NCBI GenBank assembly: GCA_964464035.1
Contig: CAYXEN010000010.1
Coordinates: 1 to 59,321 of the forward strand
From: CAYXEN01 sp964464035
GTDB taxonomy: Bacteria; Krumholzibacteriota; Krumholzibacteriia; WVZY01
Direction: 5' to 3'
DNA: 59,321 nt
Of the stretch, positions 16,473-24,516 are shown piece by piece. Each line of letters begins with the position of its first letter. The stretch's first letter is position 1. The notes below the pieces were generated by a model. It was not told the DNA's origin and searched no databases. It was given only the letters and a program-made list of their open reading frames with translations. The translations under genes and the position numbers were made by a program.

Positions 16473-18578
16473 TCAACCCCCTAGCCTGGATTTTCGCCCT
16501 TCCAGTATCCGTGTCGAGTTGAATACCGCGATAAGGGCGACGCCGACGTCCGCGAATACCGCCTCCCACATCGTCGCTATGCCTGCAAGGCCCGCCGCTA
16601 TGAACACCGTCTTGGCGATCAAAGCGAGAATGATGTTCTCCCAGACGACTTTCTTGGTCCACCTCCCCACCCGGATGGCTTCCGCCAGCTTGGACGGGGC
16701 GTCGGTCATTATGACCACGTCGGCCGTGTCGATCGCAGCGTCTGAACCCAATCCCCCCATGGCGACACCGACGTCGGCCCGGGCGATCACGGGGGCGTCG
16801 TTTATCCCGTCCCCTACGAAGGCCACCTTGTCGCCGTCGCCGTGCTCGCGCATCAGCTTCTCCATCACTTCCACCTTCTCCTCGGGCAGGAGGTCCGCGT
16901 GAAAACCGTCGAACCCCAGTTTGTCGGCCACGGATCCGGCGACGCTCTCTTCGTCGCCGGTCAGCATGACGATCCTCTCCACGCCCAACGCCCTCAACTC
17001 CTCCGCCACGTGCAGAGCATCCTCCCTTATCTCGTCTGCTATCACGATGTAACCGGCATACCTTCCGTCCAGCGCCACGTGCACCACGGTGCCTTCCACG
17101 CTGCAAACCCTATGCTCGATTCCCTCCTCGTGCAGAAGCTTGTCGCTTCCGGCGATGATCCTGCGCCCGCTTATCACCGCACGCACGCCCCTGCCGGCGG
17201 TCTCCTCGTAGCTCTCCACCTCGCCGGCGTGTGTTTCGCCTCCGAACGCCTCGCGGATCGACTGGGCTATCGGGTGATTCGACCGGGATTCCGCTTCCGC
17301 CGCCGTCTCCAGGAGATCCTTCTCCGAAAAACCGTTTTCGGGCACGACCTCGGTGACTTTGAACACTCCCTTCGTCAAGGTTCCCGTCTTGTCGAAGACG
17401 ACCGTCTTCACCCGGCTCAGAACGTCGAGAAAGTTCGCACCCTTGACCAGGATCCCCCTCCTCGAGGCCCGCCCCACGCCTCCGAAATAACCCAACGGAA
17501 TGCTTATCACCAGAGCGCAGGGGCACGATATCACCAGGAGGACAAGAGCCCGGTAGATCCACTCTGAAAACGTCGCCCCCTCGAGCAAGAGAGGCGGCAA
17601 CAACGCGACTCCCATGGCCCCGAACACCACCGCGGGCGAATAGTACCTGGCGAACTTCGTTATGAATTTCTCTGTCTCGGCTTTCTTGCTTCCCGCCTCC
17701 TCGACGAGGTAGAGGATCCTGGCGATCGAAGAGTCGCGGAAATGCCTGGTCACACGGACTTCCAACACCCCGTGGACGTTTATCATGCCTGAAAGCACCT
17801 CGTCCCCGGGGCCCACCGGACGCGGAACCGGCTCCCCCGTCAGAGTGGACGTGTCAAGCTGCGAGTCACCGCTCAGGATCTCTCCGTCGAGGGGTATCTT
17901 CTCCCCCGCTTTGACCACTATGACGTCGCCCGGCTTCACCGCTTCCGGCGAGGTGACCTCGATGCGACCGTCCCGCTTGAGGTTGGCATACTGCGGTCTC
18001 ACCTCGAGCAAGGAACGAATCGAAGAACGCGAGCGATCGACGGACAGCTCCTGGAGAAACTCCCCGATGCGGTAGAAGAGCATCACTCCGACGGCCTCGG
18101 GAACCTGATGGATCGCCAGGGCCCCGAGAGTGGCGATGCTCATGAGAAAGCTCTCGTCGAAGACCCTGCCGAAACGAATGTTGACGGCCGCTTTGCGAAG
18201 AACCCCCGCCCCGCACAGAAGGTAGGCGGGGAGGAAGACGAGGTACTCGCCGTACATGTGGGTCGTGTGATGGAGCGCATCGCGGTACAACATCCCGATC
18301 ATGAAAAGAACCGACGAGGTGACTATCACTACCGCCGTCTTCCGGTTGGAAGAACCGGATGATTCCCGGGAGGAAGCGTTCCGATCGCCTACTTCTATGC
18401 CGGGTTCGATGCGCTTGACGCGGTTCAACACCTTCTCGACGTCGTCCGCATCCAGATACATGACGCCTGTCGCGGCGTTGACCGAGACGGTTCTGACGCC
18501 GTCGAGCTCTCTGATCGCTTCCTCCAATCTCGAGGCACAATCGGAACAATCGATATTCCTGAGAAAGAGTTTCCGCAT
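16473..18578 (-). CDS. cadA: heavy-metal P1B-type ATPase (Zn/Cd/Pb exporter type)
   Basis: 701-residue metal-exporting ATPase. An N-terminal heavy-metal domain has NIDCSDCASRLEE (CxxC, about residues 8-20). The transmembrane metal site is SCPCALVIS, the phosphorylation site DKTGTLTKG, and the hinge GDGINDAP. The C-terminal helix segment ADVGVALIAVFNSTRIL resembles the Asp-containing helix of ZntA/CadA rather than Cu ATPases, so Zn2+, Cd2+ or Pb2+ is expected. The long frame begins at 18716, but the ATG at 18578 overlaps the stop of the dehydrogenase gene (ATGA) and starts the metal domain correctly. Cotranscribed with the dehydrogenase; the functional link is unclear. Confidence 0.88.
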   Translation of the reverse strand: MRKLFLRNIDCSDCASRLEEAIRELDGVRTVSVNAATGVMYLDADDVEKVLNRVKRIEPGIEVGDRNASSRESSGSSNRKTAVVIVTSSVLFMIGMLYRDALHHTTHMYGEYLVFLPAYLLCGAGVLRKAAVNIRFGRVFDESFLMSIATLGALAIHQVPEAVGVMLFYRIGEFLQELSVDRSRSSIRSLLEVRPQYANLKRDGRIEVTSPEAVKPGDVIVVKAGEKIPLDGEILSGDSQLDTSTLTGEPVPRPVGPGDEVLSGMINVHGVLEVRVTRHFRDSSIARILYLVEEAGSKKAETEKFITKFARYYSPAVVFGAMGVALLPPLLLEGATFSEWIYRALVLLVISCPCALVISIPLGYFGGVGRASRRGILVKGANFLDVLSRVKTVVFDKTGTLTKGVFKVTEVVPENGFSEKDLLETAAEAESRSNHPIAQSIREAFGGETHAGEVESYEETAGRGVRAVISGRRIIAGSDKLLHEEGIEHRVCSVEGTVVHVALDGRYAGYIVIADEIREDALHVAEELRALGVERIVMLTGDEESVAGSVADKLGFDGFHADLLPEEKVEVMEKLMREHGDGDKVAFVGDGINDAPVIARADVGVAMGGLGSDAAIDTADVVIMTDAPSKLAEAIRVGRWTKKVVWENIILALIAKTVFIAAGLAGIATMWEAVFADVGVALIAVFNSTRILEGRKSRLGG

Positions 18579-19945
18579 CACTTCACGTAAACCGTCTTTA
18601 TGTTCACGAATTCCTTGATCCCGTAGTGGGAGAGCTCCCTTCCGTAACCGCTCTCCTTGACCCCGCCGAAAGGCAGCCGGGGATCGGACCTCACCAGGCT
18701 GTTCACGAAACAGCACCCCGCTTCCAGCTCTTCGGCCGCTATTTTCTCACCCCTGCGCTTGTCGCGGGTGAAGACGGCGGCCCCGAGGCCGAACACCGTC
18801 GCGTTGGCCGCCTCGACGGCCTCCTTCTCGCCCTCGACCGGGATTATCGCCGCCACCGGCCCGAAAAGTTCCTCGTCGAAAGCGGGCATCCCTGGTCGCA
18901 CGTTCGAGAGCACCGTCGGAGGGTAATAGGCTCCCTTTCCGTCTGGCACCTCCCCGCCGAGCAGCAATTTCGCGCCGCTTGCTATGCTCTTCTCGACCTG
19001 CCTGTGGAGATCGTCCCTGAGATCCCGCCTCGCCTGGGGTCCCACCTCGGTTTCTTCAGAGAGCGGGTCACCCATCCTCCGCCTCTTCATCTCTTCCACG
19101 AACCTGCTCTCGAATTCCTCCCTGACCTCCTCCACAACGATGAATCTCTTCGCCGCTATGCAGCTCTGGCCGGAGTTGATCAACCGGCTGGCCACGCAGG
19201 TGGAAACGGTTTCATCGATGTCCGCGTCCTCGAGAATCAGATAAGGATCGCTGCCCCCGAGTTCCAGGACCGTCTTCTTGAGCATCTCGCCGCTTCTCGC
19301 CGCCACCGCCTTGCCTGCGAGAGTGCTGCCGGTGAGTGTCACCGCTTTGACGAGGGGGTTGGAGATGACCTCACCCACTTGCTCGCTTCCGATGAGAAGA
19401 GCCCTGAAGATGCCTTCCGGAAAGCCCGCCTTGCCAAAGACGTCCTCGATGGCGAGGGCGCATCCGGGAACGTTCGAAGCATGCTTGAGCACTCCTACGT
19501 TTCCCGCCATCAGGGCCGGCGCGGCGAAACGGAAGACCTGCCAGAAGGGAAAATTCCAAGGCATGACGGCGAGCACTACGCCGATGGGTCGAAATGTGAC
19601 ATAGCTCTTCGACGCGTCGGTCGGGGCTTCCTCGTCGGCCAGGAAACTCTCGGCGTTCTCGGCATAGTAATCGCACACCCATGCGCACTTCTCGACTTCC
19701 GCCCTTCCCTCTCTTATCGGCTTGCCCATCTCGACGGCCATCAGGCGTGCATATTTCTCCGCGTCCCGCCTCAGGATTTCGGCCGCCTTCCTCATCAGTC
19801 CGGCCCTGTGATCGAAAGGCCGGCGGCGCCATTGGTGGAATACTTCGTTCGCCTCGGCGATGATCTTCGCCGCCTCGCTCGCCGACATCTCGTCATATCT
19901 CTTCACCAGTTCCCCGTTGGCGGGGTTCACCGTTTCAATCGCCAT
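18578..19945 (-). CDS. gabD: NAD(P)-dependent aldehyde dehydrogenase, succinate-semialdehyde type
   Basis: 455-residue aldehyde dehydrogenase. Signatures are PWNFPFWQVFRFAAPALMAGN, the general-base Glu in LELGGSDPYLI and the nucleophile Cys in NSGQSCIAAKRF, ending with PFGGVKESGYGRE. Closest in style to succinate-semialdehyde dehydrogenases (Sad/GabD group), which oxidise succinate semialdehyde to succinate. It starts two bases after a thiamine-diphosphate enzyme, a pairing known in cyanobacteria as the 2-oxoglutarate decarboxylase/SSADH route that closes the TCA cycle without 2-oxoglutarate dehydrogenase. Substrate is inferred; other omega-semialdehydes are possible. Confidence 0.85.
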   Translation of the reverse strand: MAIETVNPANGELVKRYDEMSASEAAKIIAEANEVFHQWRRRPFDHRAGLMRKAAEILRRDAEKYARLMAVEMGKPIREGRAEVEKCAWVCDYYAENAESFLADEEAPTDASKSYVTFRPIGVVLAVMPWNFPFWQVFRFAAPALMAGNVGVLKHASNVPGCALAIEDVFGKAGFPEGIFRALLIGSEQVGEVISNPLVKAVTLTGSTLAGKAVAARSGEMLKKTVLELGGSDPYLILEDADIDETVSTCVASRLINSGQSCIAAKRFIVVEEVREEFESRFVEEMKRRRMGDPLSEETEVGPQARRDLRDDLHRQVEKSIASGAKLLLGGEVPDGKGAYYPPTVLSNVRPGMPAFDEELFGPVAAIIPVEGEKEAVEAANATVFGLGAAVFTRDKRRGEKIAAEELEAGCCFVNSLVRSDPRLPFGGVKESGYGRELSHYGIKEFVNIKTVYVK

Positions 19946-19947
19946 CT

Positions 19948-21594
19948 CTACTCCTTCCAGAAATCGTCCAGTTTCTTTATGAGTTCATCGTTGGGACTCA
20001 CGTCGATGGGAACGTCGACCAGGCACAATTCCCCCGACCTTACGGCCTTCTCGAGGCAATGCTTCAGCTCCGCCACGCTTTCCGGACGATATGCCTTGAC
20101 TCCGAAGCTTTCCGCGAGCCGCTTGAAATCCGGATTGGAAACCTTCGTTCCGAATGATCTCCCCTTCGACATTCTCTGTTTCCAGCTGATGAGCCCGTAA
20201 TCGTCGTCGTTCAGTATCACGGCAGTGAAGCCTGCGCCAGTGCGCCTGGCCGTTTCCAGTTCCTGGACGTTCATCATGAAGCCGCAGTCGCCCATGACCG
20301 CCACGACCTGCCGGTCGGGATCCACCAGGGATGCGGCCACGGCGCCGGGCAAGGCGATGCCCATGCTGGCAAGGCCGTTGCTCATTATGCACCCGTGAGG
20401 GCAGTACGTGGGGAAGTTGCGCGCTATCCATATCTTGTGACTGCCGACGTCGCTTATGAGCAGGCCGTGATCGTCCATGATCTCCCGCAGGATATGCAGC
20501 ACGCCGGGAATCGTGAAAGGGTCGCCGTCACGAAGGGCGTAGCTCTCTATGTCTTCCAGAATCCTCGAGCGTATCGGCTTGTACCATTCCGTGTCGAAGT
20601 CGAGATCCTGGTTCTCGAGCCTCGCGTCGAGTTCCCACAAGGTTCCGGATATATCGCCCTCCACTTCGACCTCGGGGTAATAATGGCTGTACACCTCGGC
20701 CGGCGTGAAATCTATGTGTACGATCCTCTTGCTGAGGTCCGGGTTCCATTTCTCCGGAGGGTACTCCGCAATGTCGTAGCCCACCGTCATTATCAGATCG
20801 GCCTTCTCGATCGCCTCGAACACGAAGTCCTTGAAGCCCAGCCCTATGCAGGCGAGCGACTTTTCCGACCGCACCGAGACGGCGCCCTTGCCCATGAACG
20901 TGCTGGTCACGGGGATCCCGTATTTCTCCACCAAGGTAGTGAGGTGTTTGCTCGCGAGCTTCCTTATGGCCCCGTTCCCCGCCAGGATGAGCGGTCTTCG
21001 CGATGACTTCAGCATACGGACGACTTTCTCGACGGCCTTGTAATCCGGGGAGGGACGCCGCACTTTGATTCTGGGCAGAGGTTCGAGCCCTTCGCTCACT
21101 TTCATTCGGGCGATCTCCTCGGAGAGCTCGATCTGGGTGGCCCCCGGTTTCTCGCTCTCCGCCACCTTGAAGGCCTTGCGGACGATCTCGGCGACCGCCC
21201 CCGGGGTTTGGACCGCGCTGTTCCACTTCGTAACCGGCTTGAACATGCTCACGATATCCAGGAACTGATGGCTTTCGTGGTGGGTTCTCGATATCCCGCC
21301 CTGCGCGGTTATCGCGACCAGTGGAGCCTTGTCGAGGTTTGCATCGGCCACGCCGGTGAGCAGATTCGTCGCCCCCGGCCCGAGGGTCGAGAGGCATACG
21401 CCCGCCCTGCCCGTCAACCTTCCCCAGACGTCGGCCATGAACGCCGCGCCGAGCTCGTGCCTGGCGGCGATGAATCTCACCTTCGAGTTCTCCATGGAGA
21501 AGAGGAGATCCTCGTTCTCTTCACCCGGTACGCCGAAGACGTATTTCACGCCCTCGTTCTCGAGGCACTCGACGAACAGGTCGGAAACTTTCAT
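19948..21594 (-). CDS. thiamine-diphosphate enzyme of the acetolactate synthase family, candidate 2-oxoglutarate decarboxylase
   Basis: 548 residues with the three ThDP-enzyme domains. The catalytic Glu is in AARHELGAAFMADVWGRLTG, next to STLGPGATNL. The ThDP/Mg motif runs from GDCGFMMNVQELETA to LNDDDYGL. The sequence resembles catabolic AlsS-type acetolactate synthase, but no small subunit or acetolactate decarboxylase is nearby. The next gene, two bases downstream, is a semialdehyde dehydrogenase. In Synechococcus PCC 7002 such a misannotated acetolactate synthase is a 2-oxoglutarate decarboxylase next to SSADH. I therefore give that as the leading hypothesis, with acetolactate synthase as alternative. 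Good ribosome site (AAGGAG). Confidence 0.8.
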   Translation of the reverse strand: MKVSDLFVECLENEGVKYVFGVPGEENEDLLFSMENSKVRFIAARHELGAAFMADVWGRLTGRAGVCLSTLGPGATNLLTGVADANLDKAPLVAITAQGGISRTHHESHQFLDIVSMFKPVTKWNSAVQTPGAVAEIVRKAFKVAESEKPGATQIELSEEIARMKVSEGLEPLPRIKVRRPSPDYKAVEKVVRMLKSSRRPLILAGNGAIRKLASKHLTTLVEKYGIPVTSTFMGKGAVSVRSEKSLACIGLGFKDFVFEAIEKADLIMTVGYDIAEYPPEKWNPDLSKRIVHIDFTPAEVYSHYYPEVEVEGDISGTLWELDARLENQDLDFDTEWYKPIRSRILEDIESYALRDGDPFTIPGVLHILREIMDDHGLLISDVGSHKIWIARNFPTYCPHGCIMSNGLASMGIALPGAVAASLVDPDRQVVAVMGDCGFMMNVQELETARRTGAGFTAVILNDDDYGLISWKQRMSKGRSFGTKVSNPDFKRLAESFGVKAYRPESVAELKHCLEKAVRSGELCLVDVPIDVSPNDELIKKLDDFWKE

Positions 21595-21645
21595 TGGTCA
21601 GCTCCTTTACACCCTTTCCGATGGATCACGCGGGCTACACGCTTC

Positions 21646-22275
21646 CTAGACCGATATAATATAGTAACTCAATACTCCCAGCACTACCAACACTGCACCC
21701 GTAACACCTTTTTCGTGCCGTTCCAGAAAGGGCCACTCGATCTTCTCGACTCCGCGACGAGCCAGGTCCACCATCACTATCAGGCCGACGACAGTGACCA
21801 AGAAGTATATCGATGAAACGAGGAGCACACCGAGGAGGCCGTGGGCGCCTGCGGTGAAAAAGTAGGCTTCTATCTCCAGGCAAGGCGACAGGAACATCGC
21901 AACGCTCAGCGAAACGATGATCGCCGGTATGGTTCTCCTTCGTACCTTCTCGGGATCGGTGATCTCGTGGAAATGCCGGTGGCTCTTGAGATCCATGAAT
22001 ATGTACGCAAGTCCCAAAGAGGAGAGGATGGCCGGGGCCGCTATCTTCATCGCGGCCGCCTGCTCCGAGGAGATCTTGTAGCCGACCATGCCTATGATTA
22101 TCCCGATCACTATCGTGCTCAGGGTGTGGGACGCCCCGGCCACCGCCGTCACCATGGCGGTCATCCCTCTCGACCACTTCTCCGACTTCGCTATAGCCAC
22201 TATGGGAAGCCAGTGATTGGGAATGGAGGCGTGAACGATACTCAAGAGCAGGCTGCCGAGAAGGATCTTGAACAT
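21646..22275 (-). CDS. NicO/UreH-like polytopic membrane protein
   Basis: 209 residues with about six predicted membrane helices. The N-terminal motif HASIPNHWLPIVAIAK, a His-containing loop (KSHRHFHEI) and a helix with SPCLEIEAYF resemble the UreH/NicO-type membrane proteins, some of which move nickel or other transition metals. The substrate cannot be told from sequence. ATG at 22275 is preceded by GGGAG. It lies between mtnA (55 bases upstream) and the thiamine-diphosphate enzyme gene (51 bases downstream) and is probably cotranscribed. Confidence 0.6.
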   Translation of the reverse strand: MFKILLGSLLLSIVHASIPNHWLPIVAIAKSEKWSRGMTAMVTAVAGASHTLSTIVIGIIIGMVGYKISSEQAAAMKIAAPAILSSLGLAYIFMDLKSHRHFHEITDPEKVRRRTIPAIIVSLSVAMFLSPCLEIEAYFFTAGAHGLLGVLLVSSIYFLVTVVGLIVMVDLARRGVEKIEWPFLERHEKGVTGAVLVVLGVLSYYIISV

Positions 22276-22330
22276 CTGAATCTCCCGTACGATACGCTTG
22301 CGATCCCGTGATCTCCTTCGAAACTTTCGT

Positions 22331-23419
22331 TCATTCGGTCCGCCCGGCGGAGAAACCGTAGGGCGGATAATGTACTCCCTTTTCCGTTATCAAGGCCGAG
22401 ATCAATCCGGCGGGCGTCACATCGAAGGCGGGATTCAACGCCCTCGCACCCTCCGGGGCGATCTGGACACCGGCGAACTTCTTCACCTCTTCCTCCGGCC
22501 TCTGTTCGATGGGGATAGCCGATCCGTCGGCGATCGAGGGATCGATCGTGCTCGACGGCGCCGCCACGTAGAAAGGCACCTTGAATCTCTCCGCTATCAC
22601 GGCGAGGCTGAAAGTACCGATCTTGTTGGCCGTATCCCCGTTGGCGGCGATCCTGTCGGCTCCGACGATCACGCACGATACCAGCCCCCTGCTCATGACG
22701 TAGGCGGCCATCCCTTCCGTGACCACCGTGACCGGGATTCCGCGTTCCATGCACTCCCACGCGGTCAACCGCGCTCCTTGCAGGAGCGGTCTCGTTTCAT
22801 CGGCGTACACTCTTATCTTCTTGCCTTCCTCGACCGCCGCGAAGACGACGCCCAGGGCCGTGCCGTACCCGCTCGTGGCGAGCCCTCCCGTGTTACAGTG
22901 GGTGAGCACGACGTCTCCATCCGCGAGAAGCGCCGACCCGTTGATTCCTATCCTGCGGCACATCTCGACGTCTTCTCGGTAGATGGACACAGCCTCCCCG
23001 TGCAGGGCCCCGAGCAAGTCCCCGGCCGTCTCCCACTCCCGCGAGTAGACGGATCTCATCCTCTCCAGGGCCCAGAAGAGATTGACCGCCGTGGGCCTCG
23101 TTTCGCCGATTCTTCGCCGCGCGCCCTCGAGAACATCTTGCAGCTCCCCGACGGGCATCGAGGCCGGCGAACGGAGTTTCATCTCGTCCATGTCGAAGAA
23201 GTATCGGCCCTCGGTCGACCACTTCTCCTCGACGGCGAGCAGCAAACCGAAAGCCCCCGCCACGCCGAGGGCCGGAGCGCCGCGGACGGCGAGAGCCTTG
23301 ATCGCGTCGCAAAGATCGTCGACGCGCCGCAGTTCCAGAATCCGATAGTCGAACGGCAAGGCACGCTGGTCGATGATCGACAGCCTTCCTTTCCTGAATT
23401 CAATAGTCGGTATCAGCAT
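22331..23419 (-). CDS. mtnA: S-methyl-5-thioribose-1-phosphate isomerase
   Basis: 362-residue eIF2B-like isomerase of the methionine salvage pathway, converting 5-methylthioribose-1-phosphate to 5-methylthioribulose-1-phosphate. The catalytic Cys is in LTHCNTGGLATSGYGTALG and the catalytic Asp in VIVGADRIAANGDTANKIGT; DETRPLLQGARLTAWE is also typical. The ATG at 23419 overlaps the maf stop by seven bases; the frame extends further up but only into maf. It would process methylthioadenosine-derived product of the SpeD-SpeE fusion found 6 kb downstream; no mtnP is in view. Confidence 0.93.
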   Translation of the reverse strand: MLIPTIEFRKGRLSIIDQRALPFDYRILELRRVDDLCDAIKALAVRGAPALGVAGAFGLLLAVEEKWSTEGRYFFDMDEMKLRSPASMPVGELQDVLEGARRRIGETRPTAVNLFWALERMRSVYSREWETAGDLLGALHGEAVSIYREDVEMCRRIGINGSALLADGDVVLTHCNTGGLATSGYGTALGVVFAAVEEGKKIRVYADETRPLLQGARLTAWECMERGIPVTVVTEGMAAYVMSRGLVSCVIVGADRIAANGDTANKIGTFSLAVIAERFKVPFYVAAPSSTIDPSIADGSAIPIEQRPEEEVKKFAGVQIAPEGARALNPAFDVTPAGLISALITEKGVHYPPYGFSAGRTE

Positions 23420-24024
23420 CCATTTCCCTTTCTTGCGATATCGTTTATCAGGTCGAAGAGCAGAGCGACGGGCAGGCCTACGACATTGAAATAGCACCCC
23501 TCGATTGATTCGACGAAGCACGCGGCCAACCCCTGTATCGCGTATGCTCCCGCTTTGCCCCTCCATTCGCCCGAGTCCACGTAGGCTTCGATATCGTGAT
23601 CGGAAAGCTTCTTGAACCTCACCGAGGTCACGGCGCTGTCCACGACTTCTATGTTATTCCTTTCGATTTTCAAGGAAACTCCGGTGACCACGTCGTGGCT
23701 CCTGCCGCTCAGCTTTCGCAAATGCTCGCGAGCCTCCTCTCTTCCGCGGGGCTTTCCCAGCACATCACCATCGGCTATGACGACCGTGTCGGCGCCTATC
23801 ACCAGAGCTTCCGGATGCAGTCGGGCCACTTCAGCCGCTTTGAGTCGGGCGAGTTCGACGGGCAGGTCGTATGGTCGACCCGGCAGCTCTTGGCCGTCGA
23901 CATCGAGATGAGCCGGCCGGGAACGGAAGGGCACATCCAGGCCCTCGAGAATCGATATTCGTCGCGGCGAGGCCGATGCGAGAACGATTTCTCTCTGCAA
24001 AGAACGCGGGATGAAAGGATTCAT
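23413..24024 (-). CDS. maf: Maf-family nucleoside triphosphate pyrophosphatase
   Basis: 203-residue house-cleaning pyrophosphatase that hydrolyses dTTP/UTP or modified nucleotides. Family motifs: LASASPRRISILE at the N-terminus, the catalytic region VIGADTVVIADGDVLGKP, GRSHDVVTGVSL, and GAYAIQGLAACFVESIEG followed by NVVGLPVALL. Overlaps dtd by four bases (ATGA) and mtnA by seven, in a tight recJ-dtd-maf-mtnA cluster. Normal length. Confidence 0.93.
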   Translation of the reverse strand: MNPFIPRSLQREIVLASASPRRISILEGLDVPFRSRPAHLDVDGQELPGRPYDLPVELARLKAAEVARLHPEALVIGADTVVIADGDVLGKPRGREEAREHLRKLSGRSHDVVTGVSLKIERNNIEVVDSAVTSVRFKKLSDHDIEAYVDSGEWRGKAGAYAIQGLAACFVESIEGCYFNVVGLPVALLFDLINDIARKGNGC

Positions 24025-24470
24025 GCGGCTTCCTTTTCGATCAAGAGCGTGACGGGACCGTCGTTCACGAGGGACACGTGCATGTGTTCCCGGAACACGC
24101 CCGATCGAACCGCAAGGCCGGTTCGACTCTTCAGGCGATCTAGAAACGCCTCGTACAACCGCGATGCGACTTCCGGGGGAGCGCTCTTGTCGAAGCTGGG
24201 TCTCCTTCCCTTGCGGCAGTCACCGTACAGGGTGAACTGGGAGACGACGAGAATCTCCCCGCCGACGTCATCGACAGAGAGATTCATCCTGCCCGCTTCG
24301 TCTTCGAATACTCTCAGCGACACCACTTTCTTCGCTATCCAATCGAGGATCTCTTCGTCGTCTCCATCCCCGAATCCAACCAACAGCAGCAATCCCCTAC
24401 CTATCGAAGCGATTGTTTCATCCCCGATCTCGACCGATGCTCTCTTCACTCGCTGGATCACCGCTCTCAT
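24021..24470 (-). CDS. dtd: D-aminoacyl-tRNA deacylase
   Basis: 149-residue DTD enzyme that removes D-amino acids (and Gly from tRNA-Ala) mischarged on tRNA. It starts MRAVIQRVKRASVEI and carries both catalytic motifs, SQFTLYGD (SQFTL-type) and NDGPVTLL (the cross-subunit Gly-cisPro motif). The open frame extends to 24539, but the ATG at 24470 gives the canonical N-terminus and follows the recJ stop. Cytoplasmic homodimer. Confidence 0.95.
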   Translation of the reverse strand: MRAVIQRVKRASVEIGDETIASIGRGLLLLVGFGDGDDEEILDWIAKKVVSLRVFEDEAGRMNLSVDDVGGEILVVSQFTLYGDCRKGRRPSFDKSAPPEVASRLYEAFLDRLKSRTGLAVRSGVFREHMHVSLVNDGPVTLLIEKEAA

Positions 24471-24516
24471 GCAGTCCTCCCGTGATCGGCCGCATCGATG
24501 AGCCGGATACGCGCCC

